A DNA stretch of 64,000 nucleotides from Macrosoma leucophasiata (GCA_036365455.1 JAWQUS010000020.1:2267001-2331000); one strand, 5' to 3'; shown: positions 31,249-44,140, counted from the first letter of the stretch. Numbers and translations: made by a program. The notes: generated by a model from the letters alone, not told the origin.

Positions 31249-31535
31249 GGGAGCGTTCAGTATGGTTTGGGAGTATTACGTAACACAATTGGGGGGAAGG
31301 GAGTCTTGTAAAACGTTACGATGCGTTACAGGGGTTCGAACAACGTCTTACGTAACATTAAAAAAATAGGGAATTAAAAACTTTTGTAGGTTAAAATGTT
31401 CATTTGGCTGTTACGTAACGTTTTGAGAGGGGGTGGAGGGGTACAACATAACAACGTAACGGCATGTTACACAGGGATGAGGGTGGGACAAAAATCTTCA
31501 AGAATTGCGTTACGTGATACTTGACCGCTCCCATT
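31249..31535. mobile_element. MITE with GGGAGCG ends and TTACGTAAC motifs
   Basis: The left end gggagcgttcagtatgg and the right end cacttgaccgctccc (as ttgaccgctccc) invert on each other. Inside are repeated words attacgtaacac, cttacgtaacat, tgttacgtaacgtt and gcgttacgtgat. Related pieces with ttacgtaatacttgaacggc lie at about 37497-37615. Confidence 0.65.
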
Positions 31536-33715
31536 ATAACACCAATAACAATATTTAGATATCATCATCATTAACTTTGTATTATGTAATATATTTTGGT
31601 ACTGTGGTATAATAAAATCATTCCATTTCGTTCATGTACCACATTCGTCTTTCTAGTGGACCAACTATCTGAAAAAATCAACTGAAAAATAAATCTTATA
31701 TAATTATAGAAAAAAAATCGAATAACTTACTTAATATTAATTATATGTGTAACTATTTTGTAAAAGCCAAAGAATTTTCCCCAGTTTTGAGTTACAATTA
31801 CAATTAAGGTGTTTAGATAAATTCTAAATTACAATTAAATTGTAATTTTATTTCTGACTCTATCAATGTCAATATACAATTGATTGGTAAAGAATCATGG
31901 CAAGTTTCATACATTGATTTGTACAAAAAAAGTTAGAAAAAGGTACAAGGTAAAATGGATTAGAAATATTATCTAGGGAACCTAAAGAACATTTTCTGGT
32001 ATGTAAATTATTTTTAAATCACCGGAATAAAAATCGTCTTTCCTAACAACAGTGGAAGCACTCCATACTAAAGTTCAATTTAAAACTTTTTATTCCGGAG
32101 AGTTAAAAATATTTTAAGTATCAGGAAATGTTGTTTAGGTTCACTGGATAATATTGCCGTGCTGTTTTACCGTGTACCTTTTTTTCATTTTTTCTGTACA
32201 CTTTTTGCCATGATCCTTTAATAATTTATTAAATATAAGTACAATAATGTTCATTTGGATGAATTTTCCGTACAGGGTGAAATGTTGAGTGGTTAATCAA
32301 TCTGTTTAATTACAATAAACAAATAATAAACTGTTTGGCACTACTTAATCTAGGCACTAAGAGAAAACTTAAGCTCGGGAGTGCCTTGAAAACATCTAGT
32401 TATGATGCAGTACTCACATACCATCGATGTTAACGATAATGCTTACTTATCATTTTCGTAATTTCAAATTACGAAAGAAAACTTTTCATACAAAATTTAC
32501 TGTCAGTTCATGAAAGTATAACATTACGATATGGTAGGTACACCGCTGACTTGCTACAGAGAATTGTATGAATAGAGCGTTGGCTTAGCTTCATCCAAAC
32601 GACGAAGCTAGCGAGCTCATCTAGCTATTTCTGATGACTCAAACAAGATGTAAGAAAGAGGCTGTATGTGAATGATTTTGGTTTGATAACATAGATTGAA
32701 TACTGACCGAAGCCAGGCGCAACAGTTATAGGAATCGGTGTGCAAGTGATGACACTGATTAATCTCTCCAGACACGAGAAAAATATGACAAATGGAATTC
32801 AATTGTGTCTCGCCGCCGGTGGCCGTACGATCCTTGAAGGATTAATAAAGAAGAGGTACAGGACTCTGCTACTGTCTGCCTACCGTATAAGCAACTTGGT
32901 CTGAAGATATACACATGCACAACAAAATGATTAAAACCCATTCAGTTTCAGACTGTAAACAAGGAAAACGTATTAACGCATTTGCAAAAATTTCACCCTG
33001 TATATCAGAGTTTTCTTTTAGGTGCCTAAGTACATTAAATTACATTCTAGTCAATTTTTATTACTAGGTTTAGTCTATTGTTTAATATCTACTATATTTA
33101 ATAAAACTGATGTTAAATCAATTCATATTCGAATGTTGATAATTCTGGTTTGAAATATAATACCATTTATGTAACAATACAATTATCTGTAATATATAAG
33201 GTTAAAAAATATAGTGAGAATAATCATTAAGTGTTTTCATAATATGTACAATTAAATTTTTAAGCAAAAAATTGAATGTTTAAGTGTTTAAAATTGGAAT
33301 TGCACATTTTTTGAACTTTGATAACTGTCTTTTTGGAATTCTTAAATTTTGTTTGTTTATTGTTGGTAATAATAAGATATGTTTCATGTATACACATTAA
33401 TTTGGCCTATTGTTGTAATGAATGTTGTATTATTACTAAGTACTTATTAAGATCTTATATTTGCAATTTACTATATTTTTCCATGTTAAGACTCCTTGGC
33501 ACTACAGAGCACTTTTTGACACGATAAGGCACTTTCTGTACTGAATTATAATTGGCACTTGTATTATGTAATCAATAATTGACAACATTTCAAAATTGAC
33601 ACGACCCTAAAAGAAAAATACCGTTTTTACCGTTTTCGTTAAACAAATATATATTTTTTGTATTTTTTTATTTCTTAATTTCTGTGGAAAATAAATAAAA
33701 CGGAAAAACATGTGA
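31536..33715. other. AT-rich intergenic DNA, no feature supported
   Basis: No long frames, no splice-bounded conserved coding, no clear repeat ends. The pair tggcaagtttcatac...tgccatgatcctt near 31900-32210 hints at an old inverted element but is too decayed to delimit. Confidence 0.5.
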
Positions 33716-35046
33716 TGACGTCACATATATGGTGGAATGAAGTAGTTACCATTGCCTATCTTTAGATGAAAACATTATTGTTACATACTCTGTGACAAGA
33801 TGTGCCAAATTGATACGGATACGTCAATGTCAAAGTATAAAACTAGGAAGTAGGGTTGGTGATCCGAGACCTTAGATCGATTAATCGGAAAAGCGATATT
33901 TAGGACCCAAAAAATCGATCCTTGTTTAAATAATTATAATAATTTATATAACTCGATCCACAGTACTGGATTGATCTAGTGAATCGATACTATATCCTGG
34001 AAATTCGAAGATTGATCTTTTTGGTTAATGCACATAGGGACATAGGAAACATACAGATCATAAGATTTAACGTTTAAACGTGAGTATAGGAAGCATTCTA
34101 CCAGGATTGAACACTGCTGAGTTGTTTTTTTTTTTCGGTCGTCTGTTTTCCTAGAAATTTAGTATTACGTAGCCCAAATCAAAAATAGATCGATAATCGA
34201 AGAACGATTTTTTCAATGTCGATTTAATCGTGGATGGATTTTAGACATTTCGAAATTGGAAATGGAATCGCCATCCCTACTACGAAGTATATAAAAAGCT
34301 GCTACGAACTTATTTAAAAAAAAAACATGTTTTAAAGTTTTAAACAACGACTTAGCCCTCAGACTATTGATATAATATTGATATGTTTTCGATATGTCGA
34401 TATTAAAAACTAAACTGGCCAATTTTTAGGTCAAAGAATCAGCATTGCCATCCAACGAGGCAATGCTGCCAGCCTTCTGGGTACCATAACACAGGAAGGC
34501 AGTGATGCGGAATTTTTAGACGCATGTTGTTTTTAGTTTAGGTATAACTTTATTATATGTTAATATTATTTAGCTTTTAAATATATTTTTATGTTTTTTT
34601 TTTATTATGTAGATGAATTAAGGTTTTTTGATAATTGCATCTGATATAATTTGAAATATTTATTGTTTAGTTGGCAACAAAAACAAAAAATATCAAAACG
34701 AATTAAAATGTAGATTTATACATTCGATATTTTTTTAATATTTTGAGAAGCTACGCTGTGTTTTTTTTGCTCGTTCGTCTTTTTATAATTTTGTAGTTGG
34801 ATCAAGGAAGAGGTTAAACGATGACGCAGGGTCAAAGAATTTTTAAAAATTATATTGATATATCGATAATTTTTTCGATATATCGAACACTGGTACTGAT
34901 ATTTTTAAAATAAAAAGATCAACAGCCCTACATCGAGTTTGACAAGCTGACAACGACAAGACATCTACAGTGACATCTACAATTTTTTTTAGGGTCACGG
35001 CACAATGCAATGGTTCTATCGTCATTCCACCCTATGTGTGACGTCA
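33716..35046. mobile_element. 1.33-kb element with 25-bp terminal inverted repeats
   Basis: The ends TGACGTCACATATATGGTGG(aatga) at 33716-33740 and the inverted counterpart at 35022-35046 differ at 2 of 25 positions. Weaker similarity (accattgc) extends inwards. No transposase frame is visible; inside are many atcgat/tatcga words. Probably a non-autonomous DNA transposon. Confidence 0.65.
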
Positions 35047-35806
35047 TATGGCGCATACGTCTTTTTAGAATACACTAATTTTCAAAGTAGAAATTATGAA
35101 TGAAAAGTACGAAATTTCGAAAAATGGTTAAACACGTGTGCCCTACTTTTGGATTAACTTTTAAATAATGTAATAAAAAATGTAGGTTAAAAATATGAAA
35201 TGTTGTCAATTGCAATCGTTGACAGTTTAGCGTAAGAATAAAGTGTAAAGCATATATTCTAAATTACTTGTATTAAACATATTGCATTCTGTGTATCAAA
35301 GTTCGAAGAAAATTATAAATCAGGATTGTTTGTTAGACACATAATTAAATACATTGTATCCCAAAGATCTGTTTATTGTTTTAAAGTACATACAATAACT
35401 ATATTATAATATTTTAAACATATTATTGTTTTATTTTCTATTCTAATCTAAAGGACTTATGTTTAAATAACTCACTTTATGCTTCTAATCTTCTTTCTCT
35501 CCTTGTATAAACTTTCACACTGAACTGAAAATAAAAAGAAAAATATTCACATTACTCTTGGCAGTTGGAGTAAGTACTAAAACTTACAAGTACAATGACA
35601 GTTCCGTTGGTAATTGGCTCTTTATAACAAGAAAAATCCTAACCAGGTCTGAAGAGTGAGAAATACGCGTCATAAAGAGAGGCACAATCTAAGGGTATGT
35701 TATCGTAGACGACGTAGATGCTTGGTGCGATTTTGATTGGTGGAGTAGGTATTTCGTGGAGACTGGATTTATGCATTATATCTGTTTTTTTTTTATTTAC
35801 TAGTTA

Positions 35807-36066
35807 CATTTTTTTTTTATGTAATGGAAGTGGTAAACAAGCATGCAGTTCACATTGATGTTAAGTGATGACTGCAGCCTATAGACACCCACACAAAGAC
35901 CAAGGTCAAAATGCAGATGCGTTACCACTCCTGAGGCCTAAGGTCTTATGCCTCTGTGCCGGAAATTACAGAGCCATACATTACCACCTGACCGGAACAC
36001 GATAGTGTTGAACACTACATTTAGCGGCAAATATATTAGGTAATGCGGTGGTGCCTACCACCAGTT
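35807..36066 (-). mobile_element. Family A poly(A)-tailed retroposon
   Basis: From tttttttttatgtaatggaa to gcggtggtgcctaccaccag. It lacks the cgcgagctccgtcactggag segment present in other copies, an internal deletion near its 5' end. Confidence 0.85.
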
Positions 36067-36949
36067 AAATAATTTGTGGATTTTACCTTATCTCTAAGGT
36101 TAAAGAAACAGAATCCACAGGAACAGAACAACTAGTGGTAATTTTATTATATACATAATAAATTTTATATAAGACTATCACAGTAAAGTAGTGTCAACAA
36201 CTTCACGAGTACTAAGTAGTTGATCAACCTACAAAATGTAGATACTTCAAAAACGGAACCCTACACGCGTTATGCGTGGCCAGTATTTAATTTATCCTCA
36301 AAGAAAATGTTTAGGTCAACAAATAAGTTATGCTCGGTTTCTTAGTAAGTACTTATCTACTTCATTTCTTGATCTAATAAAGTTATTAAGAGTTAAACTG
36401 CCCTGTCATTGTGTTACTGAATACTTTCGATGTTCATGTAGGTACTCGCCACTATACCCTTTATTTTAATTTGATTCCTGAAGTGGAGTTTTGGCGGGAA
36501 GCTTGAAAGATGCGTGTGGTGCTCTTATTTTATTTCATTTTCTTCGTGTATTTTTGAGTTATATTAAATAAAGTTGGTGGCATTTTGTTTGATATAGGCT
36601 TATTACAGTGCTCGTGTACAGTGAAATAGAATAACAGTGCGAAAACACGTTCTTTCGGGTTGCCTCCAAAACTTCATTATAAATGTTCTGGTAAAGTAGC
36701 CATCGCTTTACTCGAATTATTGACTGTGACTCTGACTGACGGACTGATAAATTTACTGACTGACTCTAACTTTTACGTTGTTTATTACGAATACGAAATA
36801 TCGTTTTACTTGACACTGGCAATATGCATTAAAGCGATGCCATAAAAAAAATCGATTCCAGGGTTTGACATTTTCAGTGTTGCAACGTAACGACAACTGC
36901 TAAATAGTGACATTGCGAAATTAATCGATACGAAAATGAAATAATTGTT

Positions 36950-37180
36950 GAAACTGAAAAGTCTATTATATCGGTTGCCTAACTAGCATAGTTGGTAATA
37001 GATGGCGCTGCTGCTACCATAAAGCAATGCAATAGATGTGAAGGAAAGATTTGACAAATCGGGCAGGACTTCAGTAGCTCAATTGGAAGAGCGGCTGGAC
37101 TAGATTCCCAGTAGGCCGCGAGTTCGAATCTCGCCTGTAGTCAAATTTTTCTTTCCATTTTTCTTTAAAAATAGAAAATG
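36950..37180 (+). mobile_element. tRNA-like SINE, family C
   Basis: Contains actgaaaagtctattatatc, agatggcgctgctgctacc, ttcagtagctcaattggaag, gccgcgagttcgaatctcgc and a ttctttaaaaatagaaa tail. About 230 bp, well conserved against 13898 and 24172. Confidence 0.85.
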
Positions 37181-37496
37181 AAATATTTCCGAATCGATTC
37201 AATTCGTTTATAGTATTATCTAAACAACGACTATTTTAGCCCAGTAGTTTCGTTTTTCACGTACTTATAGGCGTTGCGGATCATTACTTATTCAGTAACC
37301 GTCAGAACTTTTTGTAAACGTTTTTTTTTCATTGGAGACAATGTGTTTACGTCTTTTTGTCATGTACTTGGCTGAGGATTCATTTTGATGGCAAACCGAA
37401 ACAAATAAAATTATAATAAATTAAAATTATTATTAAAAATTATAATTATAACATTATAATTATAATATTTAAAAAAAACAATACATTAATTGAAAA

Positions 37497-37615
37497 ATGT
37501 TTACGTAAGCATCGGGGGGAGGGGGTAAGAGGTTTGCTTACTTTTGCTGACAAGGGGGATGGGGGGGGTAAAGAATTGTAATAAATCTGCTTACGTAATA
37601 CTTGAACGGCCCCTA
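37497..37615. mobile_element. Short MITE, TTACGTAA ends
   Basis: Starts tgtttacgtaagcatcgggg and ends ctgcttacgtaatacttgaa then cggccccta. G-rich blocks in the middle. Related by its end motifs to 31249-31535. Confidence 0.55.
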
Positions 37616-37769
37616 TGGACTATTTGTATGGGAAAATAAAATTGTGGTTTTACTATTTCCCTTCAATTACTTCATATTTTCGTATCTTTTAAACCTTCCC
37701 TGAACTTCCAAAAATCATTCAAAACCAAAATTAGCCAAATTAGTCTAGCCATTCTCGAGTTTTGACATC

Positions 37770-37860
37770 TGAGAGCCTGTTGACATCTCCGGGCACATTA
37801 CCAAACTTCGAGGTACTGGGAAATTTTCAGAAAATGGAAAAATTCCAATAGAACCATAAT
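37770..37860 (+). mobile_element. Family B SINE fragment
   Basis: The sequence gttgacatctccgggcacat, taccaaacttcgaggtactg and ggaaattttcagaaaatgga is a short inverted-orientation piece of the SINE body, without head or tail. Confidence 0.7.
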
Positions 37861-38694
37861 AGAAAATAGGTATCAACAGAATGTTCCATACTCTCTTTTA
37901 CACATGGCAAGACAAGACTAAACAAAAAAATACGGGACATTCTTTGTCATTCAATGGCAGAGTTCCAAAGCCCACATGAGAAAAAACCTGCCAAAAGAAA
38001 ACTCAGTAGTATTTTGAATAGACCCCTATTCAAAATATGTTCCTGTTGTAACTAACTTCACAGACGCATTTAACTTTTATGCGAAGTATACATATCTAAA
38101 CCTTACTTACTGTATGGATCAAATCTAATCAATTCTAATTTGTCCCCGAGCCGCTCTCTGATGCTGTTAAACTGGTGTCCCGATACTACACTCTCCATTA
38201 GTACCATTATATGTCTGAAATATTATTAAAATGAAGATAATTCAATGATACACCCTATATTAATAAGAACACTTATAATACTAAACAAACGTACTTGCTC
38301 TTCGCTTTTTTCAGTAATACATTAGTAAGAAACATGGTTGAAGGTATTTAATCTTGGTGATTTATTATGGTGAATGGTAATTCAAATTCTTATTTAATTA
38401 AAATAACAAATATGCAAAAAATAACATAACCTCAAACATCTTAATTAAGTTGACATACAGGTGAGGATGTCAAGTGAACTGTTAAAAAATGTATAATTAC
38501 AAAAAATGGGCGTGTTTAACCGAAGTTAGATCTTACAGCGCCGAACAAGAAATATTGCACAACAAGCCAAAAAAAGAAGCATGCTACACATATACACTGC
38601 ATATTATTATGTAAACACACTGAAATTTCGTCTTTTTTTCGTATTTCGGCCCAATGTGTGTTAGAATACTCTTATGAGGTACTAAGATAAAAGG

Positions 38695-39210
38695 TTATTA
38701 CACGACACGGTATTCAGGGATATCTGGCGCTCTACACTCTCTGCCTACCCCGTTAGGGACCTGGCGTGAATATACATACATACATACGGTGTTCAGGGTC
38801 CGACAGAAAGGGTGAGCGTGGCTTTGCGCTGGGTTGCCGCTTTTTACACTATCCGGTTGAAAGGGCCCTAACTCAGTCACAGTACAAAAATGAACAGCAT
38901 GGAAATTACGTACAAAACGTTAAATCGGCACAATCACACAAACATCAACAAGGCCCCTAAGCGGTGCTGCAGCTCCAAGTCACTCGCTACTCCAGCGTCG
39001 ATGCGCATGTTTGTGTGAGTGTGCCGTTTTGAACGTTTTGCACGTAGTTTCCATACTGTTTATATTTGTGCTGTGTGTAGTTAGGACTTTAGGCTGACGG
39101 GGCCGTTAGCCGCCCCGTTAGCCCGCCCCAATTAGGGCCGTAACTCCCTAAACGTTATTACACTACCCTGACCCTTGCTATCGTACCCTGAATACCGTGC
39201 CGTATAATAA
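38695..39210. mobile_element. 516-bp MITE with 25-bp TIRs and a nested SINE piece
   Basis: Left end ttattacacgacacggtatt(caggg) is the inverted match, with 2-3 differences, of ccctgaataccgtgccgtat(aataa) at 39186-39210. A second inverted pair (cacaatcacacaaacatc and gtttgtgtgagtgtgccg) lies inside. A SINE piece at 38720-38787 is bounded by cggtattcaggg and cggtgttcaggg, probably its target duplication. Confidence 0.8.
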
Positions 39211-40832
39211 TTCCATTAGGTAGGTAGGTAGTGTAGGTACTCTGTAAATCTTGTAAGATCTCACAAGATCTTAATTCAACTAAACACAACCATTGACATG
39301 AATGACATTTGACCAGCTGTTGGCTGTCCTCAGCACAGGTCCTCAGGCCTCAGAGCGGTAGGTACAGTTTAATAGAAAACTGATTAAAGTTGTAATATCG
39401 ATATTAAATTAATATTTTTGAATATAAATCAATTATGTATCTGGGTAATTGATAGTAGATCAAAGTACATCATAAAGTCATAGAGTAGGTATGCCGATGT
39501 TTGAATGTAATTCTCAAAGGACATTAATGTAAAAGCATAAATTACAACTATTTATAAAAGCAACTGAAAAGCTAGAAACAAGTGGAATAATGTAAAAGTA
39601 ATATTTTCAGTTCTGAATAAGCATGATCGACACTGTTCCTAAACGCAGTCGGAGGCATTTTATACATTTAGACAATGATTTCTATTCTGTTATCGAATAC
39701 TGTGAAAGCACACGCATGATGATGGGTTATCGATCAGGAACAAGTAAATAGTTCAAGTTAAAAAAACTAGGACTATTTCAATTTTTAGTTTGCGTAAACG
39801 ATTTGCTCCACTTGATGCCTAACTTCGATGGTTTTCAAACTTAACAGACGAGATTTAAATTATGATATAAAGTCATAGCAGAAATACTTAAATGGTTTAC
39901 TTTCAATAATCTTGCATTGAGTAGTAAAAACCCAATTGTATCCGTTTTACGCTGTCGTACGTCCCGTAGGTAAACAATAAAGAAGGATACATTTATTTAA
40001 ACAGTGATACTATCCAATTTGTTGATGTTGTTAACTTCTTGGGAATAACGGTTATCTCCAAGTGTGAGATTCACAAACTTTGTATTTCAATAAAAAATAC
40101 AAACTGATAGATTATTTACTTAAGATCCTTTTCATCATTTCCTGAAAAAAGTATTCCCAGTTTTGTATCCATATTTATTATCATGATGATTGTTTTGTGG
40201 TCCTGTGAGTATGAAGTTCATGCTGATTTGCTCATACCACACATACAGATTTGCGTCGACTACCACAAGAATCGATTTCATTGGAATCTAATCATAATAT
40301 ATCGCTACTCGAACTATTGGTCTGTGCGACAAACCATAATATCATCACGTCACTGAAGTTTTTCCACAGACTATCACAGAAATATAGACCTTTAATTTAA
40401 TATTAAAAAAAAAAAGATTTTTATTTCATTCATTCAAGGATTGCCACGTTTAATTCTTCAAAAAATAATTTTAATTTGACAATAGCTGCTTCGCAAACAC
40501 GTGTTAGTCGAAAATAACTAAGTGCGAATTTTAGCACTTGTTTATAAATGTGCAGTGAATATGTGTGATGTCGTCTTTCTAAATAAACTGTCCAGATTAC
40601 GAACAAAAGTAGATTAATAACCCGGTAACTGGTAACATTCCAAAAACAAACTCGTTCGTGTCGTGTGATGATGAACTTGTGAACCGGCGTTGCTGTTGGC
40701 GTTTTCGTACTTTAGATTTTTTTGTGTTGGTTCTTTGTTCTTTTCCCATGTCGCAAATGAAATAATTAACATCGAGTGTGAGTTTTATTCATATTTTGTT
40801 TTCCGTAGTGTAGTTCGTTCAGTAAAAGAACA
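39211..40832. other. Upstream region and probable 5' UTR of the ELAV-like gene
   Basis: AT-rich, no repeats recognised. A possible acceptor ttttgttttccgtag at about 40793-40808 sits 24 bp before the ATG, so an untranslated upstream exon is possible although the coding part is intronless. No core promoter could be assigned. Confidence 0.45.
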
Positions 40833-41966
40833 ATGTTAAATAACGACATGAATGTGGAGAATGGCGGCGGCGACGCCAATTCCAATGTGTCACCGACCAA
40901 ACTCATGGTCAACTATATACCGGAGCTGATGACGCGCGACATGATGTACGCGCTGTTCTCCGCCATGGGCAAGATCGAGAGCTGTAAGCTGATCGCGAAC
41001 CGAGGCTACGGCTTCGTGGAGTACGAGAAACACGAGGACGCCGAGAAGGCGCGCGCGGCGTTCAACGGGCTCCTGATGCAGGGCAAGACGCTCAAGGTGT
41101 CATTCGCGCTGCTCAATCCCGAGAACAAGGTCAGCCACAAACCGGACACCGAGTCGAATCTCTACATAAGCAACCTGCCGCCGGACATGACGCTCGAGCG
41201 GCTGAACGGGCTGTTCGGGCCGTTCGGGAACATAACGAACAGCAGAGTGTCGCAGGGCATCGGATTCGTGTGCTACGAGAGCCGGCAGCAGGCGGAGGAC
41301 GCGATAGCGCACATGAACGGACAGGCGCCGATCCCGGGTGCGGGCGCGATCGTCGTCAAGTTCGCCAACAAGCCTAACTCGAACAAGAACCCGCCGCGGC
41401 CCGTGGCGAGGGTAGGCGTGGCGGCGGCGCCGCTGGCTTACAACGGCGCGGCCGTCTTCAACGGCTCAACGCCGGCCTTCAACGGCACCAACCTGAGCGC
41501 GGCGTTCGGCGCGCGTCCGGCCGCCTTCGCTCCCGGCTTCCCGCAGGCCTCACCGCCGCCGCTGCTGCCCTCGCCCGGCAAGGCGCTGCCCTTCATTAAC
41601 AAAGGCCAGCAGCGCTTCAACCCCATGGCAGCCACCAACCACTCGCCCATCCCACTCATTGGCTCGCCCGCCAGCCCCGTGCCGCTGCTCGGCGCGCCCG
41701 CGGCGCCCCACCAGACCACAGTGTACGTATACAACATCGGGGAGGACACCGAGGAGCTTGCACTGTGGCAGCTCTTCGGCCCCTACGGCGCCATCGACTC
41801 CATAAAAGTGATCAAGGATCCTGAGACTAAGAAAAACAAAGGTTTCGCATTCGTGAACATGCGGGAGTACGACGAGGCCGCCATGGCCATCCAGGCGCTC
41901 AACGGGTACACGCTCAATGGACAGGTTCTATCTGTTAGCTTTAAGACTCAGAAGAGAAATAATTAG
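40833..41966 (+). CDS. ELAV/Hu-family RNA-binding protein, intronless, three RRMs
   Basis: A 377-residue protein in one exon. RRM1 is about residues 23-93 (RNP2 LMVNYI, RNP1 GYGFVEY) and RRM2 about 109-180 (LYISNL, GIGFVCY). A Pro/Ala/Phe-rich hinge spans 181-294 and RRM3 about 295-373 (VYVYNI, GFAFVNM; YDEAAMAIQALNGYTLNGQV, VLSVSFKT). The order and the YDEAAMAI...LNGY...VSFKT end are ELAV/Hu signatures. Family members bind U-rich RNA and control neuronal splicing, stability and 3' UTR choice. The beta2-beta3 loops are shortened: CKLI-ANR-GYGF and SRV-SQ-GIGF, where ELAV proteins normally have about nine or ten residues. The GC-rich, uninterrupted frame and lack of introns suggest origin by retrotransposition, with the frame kept by selection. 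Which named insect paralogue it matches is not settled. Start chosen as the first ATG; the context aacaATGt is acceptable. Confidence 0.95.
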   Translation: MLNNDMNVENGGGDANSNVSPTKLMVNYIPELMTRDMMYALFSAMGKIESCKLIANRGYGFVEYEKHEDAEKARAAFNGLLMQGKTLKVSFALLNPENKVSHKPDTESNLYISNLPPDMTLERLNGLFGPFGNITNSRVSQGIGFVCYESRQQAEDAIAHMNGQAPIPGAGAIVVKFANKPNSNKNPPRPVARVGVAAAPLAYNGAAVFNGSTPAFNGTNLSAAFGARPAAFAPGFPQASPPPLLPSPGKALPFINKGQQRFNPMAATNHSPIPLIGSPASPVPLLGAPAAPHQTTVYVYNIGEDTEELALWQLFGPYGAIDSIKVIKDPETKKNKGFAFVNMREYDEAAMAIQALNGYTLNGQVLSVSFKTQKRNN

Positions 41967-42362
41967 GATAAAACGGACGTTGTGAACGCCGTCTCGTATG
42001 TGATCGTCCCGAGGCCGAAAGCTTAAAGATTTCCATTCCAATCTCAGAATATTTTTGTAGTCGAGACGCGAGATCCTCTATGTGCATTTCAGATTAGTCG
42101 CATAAGTATTTTTATAAGGTTTAATCTAGTTTTATACTGGCGAGAGCGCGACATGACTCCCTGTTGAGTTGGCTTGACGGTATCCTATATGTGTACTTGT
42201 ATCGTATGATATGGTATTATATTATTGGACTATGTATAGACCTGTCGCTATGTATGTGCCCGGGCGCGCGGGGCTCCGCCTCCCAAGTCGCCCCTCGCAC
42301 GCCCAAACCCTCCAGGTATTTTATTTTGTGTAAAACAAACCATTGTATGTTTTTTAATCTTT

Positions 42363-42368
42363 AATAAA
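42363..42368 (+). promoter_or_regulatory. Candidate poly(A) signal of the ELAV-like gene
   Basis: AATAAA about 400 bp after the stop, followed by a T/GT-rich stretch (gtttattgtatattttctct). Further signals exist downstream, and ELAV-family transcripts often have long 3' UTRs, so this may be only the proximal site. Confidence 0.45.
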
Positions 42369-42399
42369 TTTCATGTTTAAATAGAGTTTATTGTATATT

Positions 42400-44140
42400 T
42401 TCTCTATTTTTTTTCTATATACCACCCATCCTCTCCTTATTTACATATAATAATATACGTAATCCTTCATAAGTAAAGTATATGTTGTGGCATTAGTGTT
42501 TGATTAACTTTTACGTTATAATATTTACTAGTGTGTACCGTGCGTCCCTGGACAGTTTGCTTGAATATTGCATGTTGTTTAGTGGCACATTAAAATAATT
42601 TTCTTATTTGTTTATGTTTTCTGAATTTATAGCTCCCGTTATTGTATCATAATATATTTGATGTTTCCGTTAGGGTCTGAGTAGATCTCGCTGCAATTTG
42701 CTTTTACTGTGAAAAATATAATTCTGTACTCATTTATGAATTAAATATAAGTTATATGCACATTATATATTATACAAAATTTAACTTAAATTACTGTGCA
42801 AAAAGTGTAATTATGTATAAAAGCGGTATAGAGTTAAATTTTCATTGTAATATTTGCAAATTCCAGTCATATCTGCACTCAACCCTGTCAGGCTTATATT
42901 CGCCGACTGTCGAATGTGACGCCCTCGCCAGGGCCGCGTAATATAGCGTTATTGTCGCGTAGTATAGCGTTGTTGTCGCGTAACAAGCTTTTCTCCGCGG
43001 AATTTCGGTTTGAGCTATAATCTCATACTTTCTATGGCTTCGTTGAAACCGTCAACGTTAATTATGCGACGCTATCGTACAGATAAGATACAGTGGTCCA
43101 AAAGGCCAATTATCTGCAAATTCTAGTGTTATGCTACACTGCCACGTGGTAGGGCCGAGCCATACTTAATGCGAATTCGATTATAGAGATATTCCAAATG
43201 TATTAAAACTTAGGGCAGTTTTACAATAACTAGTCAGGATCGATAATAGCAGGCTCACGTGTATTTGATAAATTCGAGATGTAGAAAAGAAAATGTTCCA
43301 CATAATTTTACATTTTTAATGCGGCATCGAAAGAGACTGCGTCCGGCTATTTTCACTGCCATGTATACAATTTCATACATGACATGGAATCCACTGGTGC
43401 ACGGAGTATGCGACAAACATTACCATAGCCAGTCCCTTCGCCTGAATTTGGGAATATAGTGAGTGAAATTATAGTAAGTATTGTTTATTATGGTGAGTAA
43501 TAAAACAAAATGATGTACACCTATAAAAAATTCTGTGTTATAACACTGCCTTTACAATAATAGCTTGTAACGAATAACATACATTAATTATTATCGTATT
43601 CTAAAACTGTTTTACGGATTTTTTATGCGTTTGTTGTCTGTAATAAGAAAACAATGATACCTAATTAGTCTGCTGATTTTGTGAAGCCTTGCCAGTATTT
43701 ATTAATGTATTTTAAATTCGCTTTATACATTATTTGGTAGGTAGGTACGTGGGAATATTTGCATACTGCCCCATGTTTTGTCAGTTTAATTAATAAAAAT
43801 TACCATACGGATTGAAACAAATGTATAGGTATATTTTGTCACACTGCAATCACATTCTTGATATCTTACATTCAGGTTCATGTTAACAAAAACTGTTTTT
43901 ATGGTCAATTGTAAAAATAAAAAACAGTAAAAAGTTTAAAACTTGAAACAAACTTCCTCGTACGCAATGTAAATACCTATAAACTACGCTACACATACGC
44001 TCTACATTTTTTTATTACTATAGGTACCTACATTAAAACAAATGCCAATGTGAAATCCGTAAAACAGTTTTAAACATTTGAAATTCGAGCCGATTTATAG
44101 GTAGGTATTTTAATTAAAATGTAATCGCGCTATAACAAAA
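42400..44140. other. AT-rich DNA downstream of the ELAV-like gene
   Basis: No coding exons supported. May include an extended 3' UTR. Around 42940-42990 the pair of near-identical words gtaatatagcgttattgtcgc and gtagtatagcgttgttgtcg is a short local duplication. Confidence 0.45.

Noticed and set aside
34213..34422. Transposase remnant inside the 33716-35046 element
   Set aside because: The short frame shows no DDE-type or zinc-finger motif and is no longer than expected by chance.
41438..41749. Minus-strand open frame inside the ELAV-like gene
   Set aside because: Shadow of the Pro/Ala-rich hinge; no independent coding signal.
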